Shown here piece by piece: positions 16,964 through 24,776 of a DNA stretch of 64,000 bases. The stretch spans positions 186,001 to 250,000 of the forward strand of contig NZ_QAYX01000018.1 in the NCBI RefSeq assembly GCF_003054705.1. The letters run 5' to 3'. This stretch comes from Opitutus sp. ER46. GTDB lineage: Bacteria > Verrucomicrobiota > Verrucomicrobiia > Opitutales > Opitutaceae. Below the pieces are notes generated by a model that saw only the letters and a program-made list of their open reading frames with translations, searched no databases and had not been told where the DNA came from. How positions within the stretch are numbered: position 1 is the first letter of the stretch; each line of letters opens with the position of its first letter. A program made the position numbers and the translations under genes.

Positions 16964-18745
16964 ATGCGCATGCTCCGCTCCCTGCTCGCGGCCGGCGGTC
17001 TCCTCGCCGGCTCCGCGCTCCTCGCCGCCGAATCCTACCAGGAACGCGCCGATCGCTTCCTGAGCCTCGTCAACGCCTCCTACCAGGCGCTCACCACCGT
17101 CGACGGCGAAGCCCAGTGGGCTGCCGTCACCGACGTCTCACCCGCCCACGACGCCGGCTACGAGGCCGCCCACAAGGCGTACGCCGCCTTCAACGGCAAC
17201 CCCGCCCTCATCAAGGAGGCGCGCGAACTCCTCACCCATCGCGCCGAGCTCAGGGAGATCACCTGGCGCCAGCTCGACCGCGTGCTGCTCAACGCCGCCG
17301 AGGGCCCGATGACCAACCCTCCCCTCGTCGCCGCCCGCATCGCCGCCGAGACCGCCCAGGCCTCCGTGCTCAACAGTTTCGAGTTCAAGCTCAAAGGCCG
17401 GAAGGTCACGGCCAACGACATCGACAACCTCCTCCAGTCCTCCACTGATCTCGCCGAGCGGCGCGCGGTCTGGGAGGCTTCCAAGGAGTCTGGCCGCGCC
17501 CTTAAGCCCGGCCTCATCAAGCTCCGCGACCTGCGCAACGGCGTCGCCCAGGAGATGGGTTTCAACGACTACTTCGCCCTTCAGGTCGCCGGCTACCAGA
17601 TGAGCACCGACGAGATGCTGAAGCTGAATGAGGAGTTCATGCGGGTCCTGCGCCCGCTCTACCTCCAACTCCACACCTGGGTGAAGTACAAGCTCGCCGC
17701 CAAGTACGGCCAGCCCGTGCCGAAACGCATCCCGGCCCACTGGATCAACAACCGCTGGTCGCAGGAGTGGGACGGCCTGGTCGAGGCCGCCGACCTCACT
17801 CCGTTCTTCAAGGACCGCACCCCCGAGTTCATCATCAAGTCCGCCGAGCAGTTCTACACCGGCATCGGCTTCAAGCCGCTCCCGGCCTCGTTCTGGACCA
17901 AGTCCGACCTCTACCCCGTCCCCGCCGGCGATCCGCGCAAGAAGAACACTCATGCCTCGTGCTGGCACGTGAACCTCGATGACGACGTGCGCTCGCTCAT
18001 GAGCATCGAGGCCAACCCGTGGTGGTTCTCCACCGCCCACCACGAGCTCGGCCACGGGTTCTACTTCCTCAGCTACTCCCGCCCCGAGGTCCCGCCGCTG
18101 CTCCGCACTGGCGCCAACCCGGCCTTCCACGAGGGTATGGGCGAGCTCATCGCCCTCGCCTCGTCCCAGGCGCCTTACCTGAAGTCCGTCGGTGTCCTGC
18201 CCGCCGACTTCAAGGCCGACGACAACGCGTTCCTCCTGTCCGCCGCCCTCGCCCCCGGCGTGCCGTTCATCTACTGGTCGTCCGGCGTCATGACGCACTG
18301 GGAGGCCGACATCTACGCGCACAAGCTCCCGCCCTCCGAATGGAACGCCCGCTGGTGGCAGTACGTTCGCGACTTCCAGGGCATCGAGCCTCCCGCCGAC
18401 CGCGGCGAGGAGTTCTGCGATCCCGCCACCAAGACACACATCAACGACACGCCCTGCTACTACTACTCCTACGCGATCGCGCAGGTCATCAAGTACCAGC
18501 TCAACGACTACATCGCCAAAAACTTCCTCCACCAGCCGCCGCAGTCCTGCAACTACGCCCACAACCGCCAGGCCGGCGAATTTCTCCAGCGCATCATGGC
18601 CAAGGGCGCGACCGAGGACTGGCGCAAGGTCCTCAAGGACGCCACCGGCGAGGAGCTCTCCACCCGCGCCATGGTCGAGTACTACGCCCCGCTTATGCAG
18701 TGGCTGGAGAAGGAAAACGCCGGCCGCCCCATCGGCTGGGAGTAA
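16964..18745 (+). CDS. M2-family peptidyl-dipeptidase (ACE-like), secreted
   Basis: Zinc dicarboxypeptidase homologous to angiotensin-converting enzyme, 593 residues. A signal peptide (LRSLLAAGGLLAGSALLAA) is followed by a largely helical protein with the zinc motif HHELGHGFYF and the third ligand Glu in HEGMGELIALAS. ACE-like substrate segments such as ANPWWFSTAHHELGHG and YYYSYAIAQVIKYQ are also visible. Such single-domain bacterial enzymes release dipeptides from peptide C-termini in the periplasm. Both ATG 16964 and 16970 are possible. The transcript probably ends at the hairpin at 18781-18811. Confidence 0.93.
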   Translation: MRMLRSLLAAGGLLAGSALLAAESYQERADRFLSLVNASYQALTTVDGEAQWAAVTDVSPAHDAGYEAAHKAYAAFNGNPALIKEARELLTHRAELREITWRQLDRVLLNAAEGPMTNPPLVAARIAAETAQASVLNSFEFKLKGRKVTANDIDNLLQSSTDLAERRAVWEASKESGRALKPGLIKLRDLRNGVAQEMGFNDYFALQVAGYQMSTDEMLKLNEEFMRVLRPLYLQLHTWVKYKLAAKYGQPVPKRIPAHWINNRWSQEWDGLVEAADLTPFFKDRTPEFIIKSAEQFYTGIGFKPLPASFWTKSDLYPVPAGDPRKKNTHASCWHVNLDDDVRSLMSIEANPWWFSTAHHELGHGFYFLSYSRPEVPPLLRTGANPAFHEGMGELIALASSQAPYLKSVGVLPADFKADDNAFLLSAALAPGVPFIYWSSGVMTHWEADIYAHKLPPSEWNARWWQYVRDFQGIEPPADRGEEFCDPATKTHINDTPCYYYSYAIAQVIKYQLNDYIAKNFLHQPPQSCNYAHNRQAGEFLQRIMAKGATEDWRKVLKDATGEELSTRAMVEYYAPLMQWLEKENAGRPIGWE

Positions 18746-18780
18746 AGTTCAATTATCGAGGGCCAGCGGTACCTCCATCC

Positions 18781-18811
18781 AAAGTGTCACGTATTACGTG
18801 ACACTTTTTTT
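18781..18811 (+). terminator. Intrinsic terminator formed by palindrome 1
   Basis: A perfect inverted repeat with 13-bp arms around one central base is followed at once by a run of seven T (18805-18811). In RNA the stem AAAGUGUCAC with a GUAUUAC loop and U-tract would terminate the M2 peptidase transcript. It is also the first of four related palindromes. Confidence 0.75.
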
Positions 18812-18951
18812 GCGCCCGTCCGGGGGAGGCAGTGTCACGGATTACGTGACCGTGGCCGACATCCCCAGAGGGGATCCGGCGCGGAACGGTCACGTATTGC
18901 GTGCCACCGGCGCCAGCTCCCTCCGCCCGAAAGTGTCACGTAATACGTGAC
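18786..18951. repeat. Four palindromes, core GTCACGTATTACGTGAC
   Basis: The cores are at 18786-18802 (GTCACGTATTACGTGAC), 18834-18850 (one change), 18889-18905 (three changes) and 18935-18951 (GTCACGTAATACGTGAC). Copies 1 and 4 have longer perfect arms, AAGTGTCACGTA and its complement. Core starts are 48, 55 and 46 bp apart. The cluster sits between the M2 peptidase and the four-helix-bundle gene, ending 100 bp before that gene's start. It could be a multi-site operator for a dimeric regulator or a mobile palindromic repeat. Confidence 0.92.
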
Positions 18952-19051
18952 ACTTCCGGCATCGCTCTTCTGGTCAACTTTCATTGTTTTGTACAATTGC
19001 TTGCCACTTTTTTACCGGAGCGGAAGATGGCGCGGCCCCAACGGCATCAAC

Positions 19052-19996
19052 ATGCAATCTCCATCCCCCAACCGCTCCGGGACGGCGGTGCGCGATTCGC
19101 GCGACCGACGTCCTGTTTCCTCCCCCACCACTCCCGCTTCGACCGCGTCGGCCGCGGAGCCCGACCGACCGGCGCCCGCCGGCGACGCGCGCGCCCGGCC
19201 GGCCGGGCGCGTGCCGCTGCCGGTCTGGCGGCTGCAGCGCTGCGTGGACAAGGCTCACCTCGTCCAGGACACGATCGCCGACTTCTGCGCGCGCTTTGTC
19301 GACCCCCGGTCAGCGGGTTACGACGACCTGATCCAGGCCGGGCGGCGCACCGTCCAGCACCTGCTCGAGGCGGGCCGGTGCAGTGCCGCGCAGTGCGCCG
19401 AGGAACTCGCGGCCACGAAAGCCGCGCGCGCTGCGTTCCACGAGGTGCGGCTCGGACTCGAGGAGTTTCTCCGCGAACGCACGCTGCCGTACTGGCCGAA
19501 GGAGTCGCCGGAGGCCCAGACGGTCATCGCCGTGGGCCGGGCGCGACGCCCGGAAGAATCGGGTGCGGAGGCCGCGCCGCCGCCCCCGCAGACGCCCGCG
19601 GAGATGGCCGTGGCATATTCGATCTGGTTCGAGCATCGGGAGCCCGCCGTCGTCGCGAACGCCCTGATCTGCGTCATCTGCCAGACCTTGTATCTGGTGA
19701 ATCAGCACATCCGCGGCCTCGAGCAGGTCTACGTGGCCGGCGGCGGCAGCCCGTCCGGCACGGCCACCCCGCCACCACGCCCCACCCCCGGCGCCGGCGC
19801 GGAATCCCCGACCGGCGACTCGCCCAACGCCCCGCTTCCCACCGGACCGGCCTGTCCACGCTGCGGCAGACCCATGGCGCTGCGTACCGTGCGCAACGGC
19901 CCACGCACCGGCGCGCAATTCTGGGGCTGTCGCGGGTATCCGGAATGCCTCGGCACCCGACAACTGCGGGCCCCGTCCGCCGAGTCCGCCGCCTGA
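19052..19996 (+). CDS. Four-helix-bundle suffix-domain protein with topoisomerase-type zinc ribbon
   Basis: A 314-residue protein. Residues 1-55 are Pro/Ser/Arg-rich and probably disordered. Residues ~60-160 and ~183-228 form a four-helix bundle of the 23S-rRNA-intervening-sequence/Avd-like type (LVQDTIADFCARFVD, then LIQAGRRTVQHLLEA and AFHEVRLGLEEFLRER). After a Pro-rich linker, residues 268-299 are a Cys4 zinc ribbon like that of topoisomerase IA (CPRCGRPM, then FWGCRGYPEC). This is the TIGR04258 'four helix bundle suffix' architecture as I recall it. The molecular role is unknown; nucleic-acid binding is likely. No Shine-Dalgarno is seen, so the start at 19052 is uncertain. It is preceded by the four palindromes. 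Confidence 0.75.
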   Translation: MQSPSPNRSGTAVRDSRDRRPVSSPTTPASTASAAEPDRPAPAGDARARPAGRVPLPVWRLQRCVDKAHLVQDTIADFCARFVDPRSAGYDDLIQAGRRTVQHLLEAGRCSAAQCAEELAATKAARAAFHEVRLGLEEFLRERTLPYWPKESPEAQTVIAVGRARRPEESGAEAAPPPPQTPAEMAVAYSIWFEHREPAVVANALICVICQTLYLVNQHIRGLEQVYVAGGGSPSGTATPPPRPTPGAGAESPTGDSPNAPLPTGPACPRCGRPMALRTVRNGPRTGAQFWGCRGYPECLGTRQLRAPSAESAA

Positions 19997-20096
19997 GCGT
20001 CGCGCGACCGGCCCGGAAAGCCATCGCCGGGCCGGCGCCTCTCCGCCGGTTCCGCCTTTTCATGCCGGGCACGACGGCAATACTCCGCGGCACCCC

Positions 20097-20933
20097 ATGA
20101 AACTCGCCGCCCTGCTCGCCTGCCTGCTCACCCTCACGCTCGCCGCCCGCGCGGCCGTCCAATCCGACATCGAATACGGCACGGCCGCGGGCGAAAGCTT
20201 GCGGCTCGACGCCTGCGTTCCCGCCGGTGACGGCCCGTTCCCGGCGGTGATCCTCGTGCACGGCGGCGCCTGGAGCGCGGGCGACAAGTCGGGCGGGCCG
20301 TCCAAGGGCTACATGGCCCCGCTGCATGACCCGCTCACCGCAAACGGCATCGCCTGGTTCTCGATCAACTATCGCCTTGCGCCAAAGCACCCGTACCCGG
20401 CGTGCATCGAGGACGTCGAGACCGCCATCCGCTGGGTGAAAGCCCACGCCGCCGAGTTCCACGTGGACCCGAAACGCATCGCGATCGCGGGCGAGTCGGC
20501 TGGCGCCCACCTTGTTGCGCTCGCCGCCACGCGGGCGGATGACCGCACGCGCGTGGCGGCCGTCGTCGCGTTCTACGGGCCATTCGATCTCGTGGGCCGA
20601 TACCCGCACGGCGCCGCGCTCGGCCGGACCATGGCCGAGCTGATAGGCCGCGACAGTTTCGACGAGAAGTCCGCCGAGATCCTCCGCTCCGCGTCCCCGA
20701 TCCACGGCATCAAGCCCGGCCTGCCCCCGTTTCTGCTGCTCCACGGCACCTCGGACAGCCGCGTGTCGCTCGACCAGTCGCTTCAGTTCCAGCAACGCCT
20801 CCAGCAGGCACAGGTGCCGGTCGAGCTCATCAAGATCAAGGGCGGCAACCACGGCATGCGGAGCTGGGACAACCTCGCCCCGCAGTACAAGCAGCAGGTG
20901 GTCGACTGGCTGAAGCGCACGCTGGTGCGCTAG
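20097..20933 (+). CDS. Secreted alpha/beta-hydrolase, esterase (BD-FAE/acetylxylan-esterase-like)
   Basis: Serine hydrolase of 278 residues with a signal peptide (LAALLACLLTLTLAARA). The oxyanion-hole motif HGGAW is at about residues 58-62, the nucleophile elbow GESAG at ~131-135, the acid Asp is in HGTSDSRVS and the catalytic His in GGNHGM. The pattern matches hormone-sensitive-lipase-like carbohydrate esterases that act on acetylated or feruloylated sugars or small esters. It stands alone between the four-helix gene and a small conserved protein. Confidence 0.85.
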   Translation: MKLAALLACLLTLTLAARAAVQSDIEYGTAAGESLRLDACVPAGDGPFPAVILVHGGAWSAGDKSGGPSKGYMAPLHDPLTANGIAWFSINYRLAPKHPYPACIEDVETAIRWVKAHAAEFHVDPKRIAIAGESAGAHLVALAATRADDRTRVAAVVAFYGPFDLVGRYPHGAALGRTMAELIGRDSFDEKSAEILRSASPIHGIKPGLPPFLLLHGTSDSRVSLDQSLQFQQRLQQAQVPVELIKIKGGNHGMRSWDNLAPQYKQQVVDWLKRTLVR

Positions 20934-20969
20934 GCTCGCCCGTCGCTCCGCTCCCCGGCCCTGCCACCC

Positions 20970-21410
20970 ATGAAACGCGACCCGTCGGCAATCACACGCG
21001 TCCACCCATACGCCTGGCTCTGGGAGCCGCTCGAAGACGAGCCGACGTTTGTGCTCCGCGCGATGTTCGGGGCCAAGGCCGCCTACGTCGGCGGCAAGCT
21101 CATGCTTTGCTTCATCGCTCGCGCCGAGCCGTGGCGCGGGCTGCTCGTCTGCACCGAACGCGAGCACCACGAGGCGCTGCGCCAGGAGTTTCCGGCACTC
21201 ACTCCCCACGCCATCCTGCCGAAGTGGCTCTACCTCGCCGACGACTCCGACGGCTTCGAGTCCACCGCCGCGCGGCTCGTGCAACTCGTCCGCCGCCGGG
21301 ACCCTCGCATTGGCGTCGAGCCCGGCACCCGCCAGCGCGCGAAGGCGAAGCGCTCTGCCAAGACGAGACGTCAGAGGTCAGACGGCAGACGCCGGAAGCC
21401 GGAGGCCTGA
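20970..21410 (+). CDS. Conserved hypothetical protein, repeat-invaded C-terminus
   Basis: A 146-residue protein whose first ~115 residues are well formed: MFGAKAAYVGGKLMLCF, then WRGLLVCTEREHHEALRQEFP and LPKWLYL. This recalls a widespread small family, and the MFG segment resembles TfoX N-domains, but no function is assigned. The last ~25 residues (RQRSDGRRRKPEA) are encoded by the first units of the heptamer array at 21373-21577, so the original stop has probably been lost and replaced by repeat-encoded sequence. Confidence 0.72.
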   Translation: MKRDPSAITRVHPYAWLWEPLEDEPTFVLRAMFGAKAAYVGGKLMLCFIARAEPWRGLLVCTEREHHEALRQEFPALTPHAILPKWLYLADDSDGFESTAARLVQLVRRRDPRIGVEPGTRQRAKAKRSAKTRRQRSDGRRRKPEA

Positions 21411-21577
21411 AGCCGGAAGCCCGAAGCCGGAAGCCCGAAGCCGGAAGCCTGAAGCCGGAAGCCTGAAGCCAGAACAGATATCCGGATCTGACGCTTCTTT
21501 CCGACGTCTGACCTCTGACATCTGACATCCGGCCTCCGGCTTCAGGCCTCTGGCGTCCGGCTTCTGGCCTCTGGCTG
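21373..21577. repeat. Palindromic heptamer array, locus 2
   Basis: The left arm (21373-21476) is about 15 degenerate heptamers of consensus CNGANGC (CAGAGGT, CAGACGG, CGGAAGC, CTGAAGC and so on). The right arm (21504-21577) is about 10 heptamers of the complementary form GNCNTCN (GACGTCT, GACCTCT, GGCCTCC, GGCTTCT). A ~27-bp spacer holds ATCCGGAT. The array fills the whole gap between two convergent genes and runs into the 3' end of the upstream gene. Period 7 gives a 7-residue repeat in any frame. Confidence 0.92.
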
Positions 21578-22216
21578 CTACTCGCGGCGCAGCACGCCGG
21601 TGCGGTGCAGGTCCTCGAGGCCCTTCCTGAACGCGGTTGCTCCGCCCATTGCCGGATGCCGCACGGGCGGTAGCGCCTCCACGCCGAGACTCGCCAGCGT
21701 GCGGCCGGCGATCTGGCCAACCGGCACGACCGCCGCGCCCGCAAAGTGCTTCAACACCGCCCGCAGAACCTCGAGCCCGGACTCGACCTCGGTTCGCGTG
21801 GGCGTCCGGTTGGAGAGCCGGTCGCCCGGCTTGTGCGGGTGCCACGCGAACGTGTTCCAGAGGACAGTGCGCTCCGCCAGCCCGAGCTCGCGCAACGTGC
21901 GCCACACGATCGTTGCCGACGGCTCGCACCAGGGCCGCTCCCGCGTGGTGAGCCGAAACACCGACGTCACGCGCGGAATGGCCCCCTCAAGGATCAGCTT
22001 CTCGTTGGTGAACGGGATCCCGGAAAAGTGGCACCCCTGATACCCAGGCGCCTCGCCGAGCAGGACGACCGCCGGCTTGCAGTCGAAATGCGCGCGCAAC
22101 CGCTCCACCCGCCCCGCCGACGCCCCGCCCAGCGCATCGAGCGGATCCTCATCCGTCCACGGATTGAAAACCTGAGGTGCTTTGAACTGCTGGAGGAGCC
22201 GGACGATGCGATCCAT
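21578..22216 (-). CDS. Uracil-DNA glycosylase superfamily protein
   Basis: DNA-repair glycosylase fold of 212 residues. The active-site-type motif is GEAPGYQGCHFSGIPFTNE near residues 53-71, followed by WNTFAWHPHKPG and the C-terminal HPAMGG, which parallels the catalytic HPS loop. It resembles the bacterial 'uracil-DNA glycosylase family' proteins rather than UNG. The start at 22216 is the first ATG compatible with the family; upstream in-frame sequence up to 22309 is not conserved. Its stop codon directly abuts the heptamer array. Confidence 0.8.
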   Translation of the reverse strand: MDRIVRLLQQFKAPQVFNPWTDEDPLDALGGASAGRVERLRAHFDCKPAVVLLGEAPGYQGCHFSGIPFTNEKLILEGAIPRVTSVFRLTTRERPWCEPSATIVWRTLRELGLAERTVLWNTFAWHPHKPGDRLSNRTPTRTEVESGLEVLRAVLKHFAGAAVVPVGQIAGRTLASLGVEALPPVRHPAMGGATAFRKGLEDLHRTGVLRRE

Positions 22217-22338
22217 GAGGCGAAGGCCACGAGTGAGAGCGACGCCCCGAGGTTTGTCACAGGTTTTCATCCACCGCAGGACGCTGCCCCCGTCCTCGCG
22301 GCGCCTCACCAGGCGCTACCATGCCTGAGCTCGTGTCT

Positions 22339-22425
22339 CGGCCTCTGGCCTCTGGCTTCCGGCCTCCGGGTTCTGGTTTCCGGCTTCTGGCCTCCGCCCC
22401 TCCGGCTTCTGGCTTCCGCTTCCGG
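22339..22425. repeat. Heptamer array, locus 3 (one arm)
   Basis: GGCCTCT, GGCTTCC, GGCCTCC, GGTTTCC and similar heptamers fill most of the divergent gap between the glycosylase and patatin genes. Only the pyrimidine-type arm is present, so no long hairpin is expected here. In-frame ATGs at 22321 and 22450 could extend the patatin gene upstream (22321 through this repeat), but the signal peptide at 22501 argues against that. Confidence 0.85.
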
Positions 22426-22500
22426 CACGGCGTGCTATCGATCTATCACATGCTTCCAGCGCAGCGAGTTCGGTCCGGCTTCGTCGGCGGTCTCTCGCGA

Positions 22501-23946
22501 ATGCGACGGCTTCCCGGCATTCTCGCCCTCGGGGCCGCTGCCATCCTCGCCGGCTGCGCCCAGGCGCCGCTCAACGCCCCGCTTGACCCAGCCGCGCTCG
22601 CCGCCAACTCCCCGCTCGGTCCCGGCGCCTCCGCCGCGTCCGGCTACAACGTCCGCGTGCAACTCGCGTCGACCTCGCCCGATCGCGTGGCGGTCGTGCT
22701 CTTCTTCTCCGGCGGCGGCATCCGCGCGTCCGCCCTCTCCTACGGCGTCATGCAGGAGCTCGCGCTCACGCCGATGCCCGGCGGCGGCAACCTCCTCGAT
22801 CGCGTGCAGGCCATCAGCGCCGTGTCGGGCGGCTGCTTCCCCGCCGCGTACTACTGCCTCTACGGCGACCGGCTCTTCCGCGACTTCGAGAAGACGTTCC
22901 TCAAGCAGGACGTGCAAGGTGAGCTCGTGCACCGCTTCCTCTCGCTGCGCCACCGCTGGCGCCTGATGTCCGACCGCTACGCGCGTAGCGATCTCGCCGC
23001 CGAGTACTACGACGAACTCCTTTTCCACGGCGCCACCTACGGCGACCTCCTGCGCGGCCCGGCCACGCGTCCCTGGCTCGTGATCAACGCGACCGACATG
23101 GACACGTTCAGCACATTCTCCTTCACGCAGCAGAGCTTCGACGAGATCGGATCCGACCTTGCCCGCTACCCCCTCTCGCGCGCGGTCGCCGCCTCCTCGG
23201 CCGTGCCGGGTATCCTGACTCCGATTACACTCAAGACGTACGCCGACCGCGTGCCGCCGCCGCCGCCGGTCGCGCTGCTGCCGTCCGCGCCCACGGTCGC
23301 CGCGCAGGCTGACGCCGAGCCTTTCGTGCGCCTGACCCAGACCCCGATCGACCCACGCCGGCGCGCGTACGTGCACCTCGTCGACGGTGGGCTGGCCGAT
23401 AACCTCGGCGTCTCCAATCTCGTCGACGCCCTCGCCGCCACCCGCGGCTGGAGCGGCCTCATGCGGCCGGAGGCCAACAGCCTGCGCCACATCGTGTTCA
23501 TCGTGGTCAACGCCGCGATCGAACCGAAGGCCGAGTGGAGCGACCATCCCGAGACGCCGGGGCTGCGCGCCGTCGCCTCCGCCCTCAGCAAGAGCGCGAT
23601 CCGCCGCACCAACGGCGTGCTGCTCGAACTCGTCCGCCGCAGCGTCGACGACTGGAACCGCGACATCGCCACCGGAGACTGGCGACCGCGGCTGCACCTG
23701 ATCGCCGTCGACTTCGCGCAACTCAAGGATCCCGCCGAGCGGGCGATCTTCGCGCAGGTGCCGACCACCTTCACGCTGCCGCCCGAGACCATCGACCGGC
23801 TCGTGACGGTCGGCGGCCGCATTCTCCGCGACGCGCCGGAATTTCGGAACCTGATGGAGGAGATTCTTCGCCCGCCGCCCGCGGCGACCGTGCCGCCCGT
23901 CCCGATCGCGCCGGCCAACACGGCCCGTCAGCGGCGACTCCGTTGA
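22501..23946 (+). CDS. Patatin-like phospholipase, lipoprotein
   Basis: A 481-residue membrane-anchored acyl hydrolase. The start at 22501 gives a lipoprotein signal (MRRLPGILALGAAAILAGC) with the lipobox Cys at residue 19. The oxyanion motif SGGGIRA is followed by ISAVSGGC, where the Ser sits in A-V-S-G-G instead of the textbook G-x-S-x-G. The catalytic Asp is in LVDGGLADNLG. A Pro/Ala-rich stretch (PPPPPVALLPSAP) interrupts the middle of the domain. Patatin lipoproteins are predicted phospholipases or lipid acyl hydrolases; the target lipid is unknown. Confidence 0.83.
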   Translation: MRRLPGILALGAAAILAGCAQAPLNAPLDPAALAANSPLGPGASAASGYNVRVQLASTSPDRVAVVLFFSGGGIRASALSYGVMQELALTPMPGGGNLLDRVQAISAVSGGCFPAAYYCLYGDRLFRDFEKTFLKQDVQGELVHRFLSLRHRWRLMSDRYARSDLAAEYYDELLFHGATYGDLLRGPATRPWLVINATDMDTFSTFSFTQQSFDEIGSDLARYPLSRAVAASSAVPGILTPITLKTYADRVPPPPPVALLPSAPTVAAQADAEPFVRLTQTPIDPRRRAYVHLVDGGLADNLGVSNLVDALAATRGWSGLMRPEANSLRHIVFIVVNAAIEPKAEWSDHPETPGLRAVASALSKSAIRRTNGVLLELVRRSVDDWNRDIATGDWRPRLHLIAVDFAQLKDPAERAIFAQVPTTFTLPPETIDRLVTVGGRILRDAPEFRNLMEEILRPPPAATVPPVPIAPANTARQRRLR

Positions 23947-24018
23947 CCGCTGGAGCCGCAGCGCGCGAAGGCACAGGCCATCGGGGCGGAACAGGCCGAG
24001 TGGACCGCCAAAAAGTAA

Positions 24019-24047
24019 GGAGCGCAGGCGCACCCCGCCTGCGCTCC
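24019..24047 (-). terminator. Intrinsic terminator of the TonB-C-like gene
   Basis: A 12-bp perfect stem GGAGCGCAGGCG/CGCCTGCGCTCC with a 5-nt loop. On the minus strand it is followed by TTACTTTTT. It lies 32 bp after the stop of the minus-strand gene. Confidence 0.75.
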
Positions 24048-24078
24048 AGCTAACCAACCAAGGGCACAACGCCCGCGC

Positions 24079-24441
24079 TTACGCGTCCGCCAGCACGTCC
24101 AGCGGCAGCACCACGCGGGAAGGGATCGCGCGACCGTTCAGGTAGCTCGGCGTGAAACGCCACTGCGACACCGCGGTCACGACGCGCTCTTCGACCTTCT
24201 CGTCCACCAACCCGATCGCGCGCACATCGTGCGGCACGCCGTTTTCGTCGACCGTGAGGACGACCTCGAGAGAGGCCTTCTTGAAGGTGGGAGGGAGATC
24301 GCTCGGGTTCACGATCTTGACGGGCACCGGCTTGCTGCCGACTTCCTGGCCGCAGGCGGCACAAGACTCCTTGGCGGAGACCGTGGCGGTAAACGCGGCG
24401 ATCGTGGTGAGGGTGAGGAGGAGGGAGGATTTGAGGTTCAT
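24079..24441 (-). CDS. TonB C-terminal-domain-like secreted protein
   Basis: A 120-residue protein with a signal peptide (MNLKSSLLLTLTTIAAFTATVSA). A CAACG motif follows the cleavage site, and the rest is a TonB-C-like domain (PPTFKKASLEVVLTVDENGVPHDVRAIG, then VVTAVSQWRFTPSYLNGRAI). There is no membrane anchor or Pro-rich spanning region, so it is not a full energy transducer; it may be a periplasmic partner or an unrelated use of the fold. The start at 24441 is set by the signal peptide. Confidence 0.78.
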   Translation of the reverse strand: MNLKSSLLLTLTTIAAFTATVSAKESCAACGQEVGSKPVPVKIVNPSDLPPTFKKASLEVVLTVDENGVPHDVRAIGLVDEKVEERVVTAVSQWRFTPSYLNGRAIPSRVVLPLDVLADA

Positions 24442-24776
24442 GTGGGAATGGGTCGGCCGGTTCCCGCTCGCTCGCACCGTGCGGCGCGGGCGGACTCCGG
24501 CAGGACATGCGCCCCATTTGCAGCGCGCGTGCCAATCGGCGCGCATGTTGTTTTCTCATTAATCGACAGGAGTTTACGTATCGCGTATGCAATTTTCTAT
24601 GACACGTTCTGTCCGCCCGCGGAACCCACGCATCTCGAAGTTGGGACGAATCCGGCAGGGCCGGGAAAGGCGGCACTGACCGGGAGACATTTCGCGGCGG
24701 CGGAGTCGCGGCCGACGGCGCGGCGGCGCAGAAAACCGCTTGAAACCTGCCGGGTTGGCACATGCCTTGAGGCACC
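24442..24776. other. Intergenic, divergent promoter region
   Basis: 335 bp between divergent genes. The stretch from about 24545 to 24605 is the only AT-rich part (GTTTTCTCATTAATCG, GCAATTTTCTATGAC) and probably holds promoters. No gene, RNA or repeat was recognised. Confidence 0.4.
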
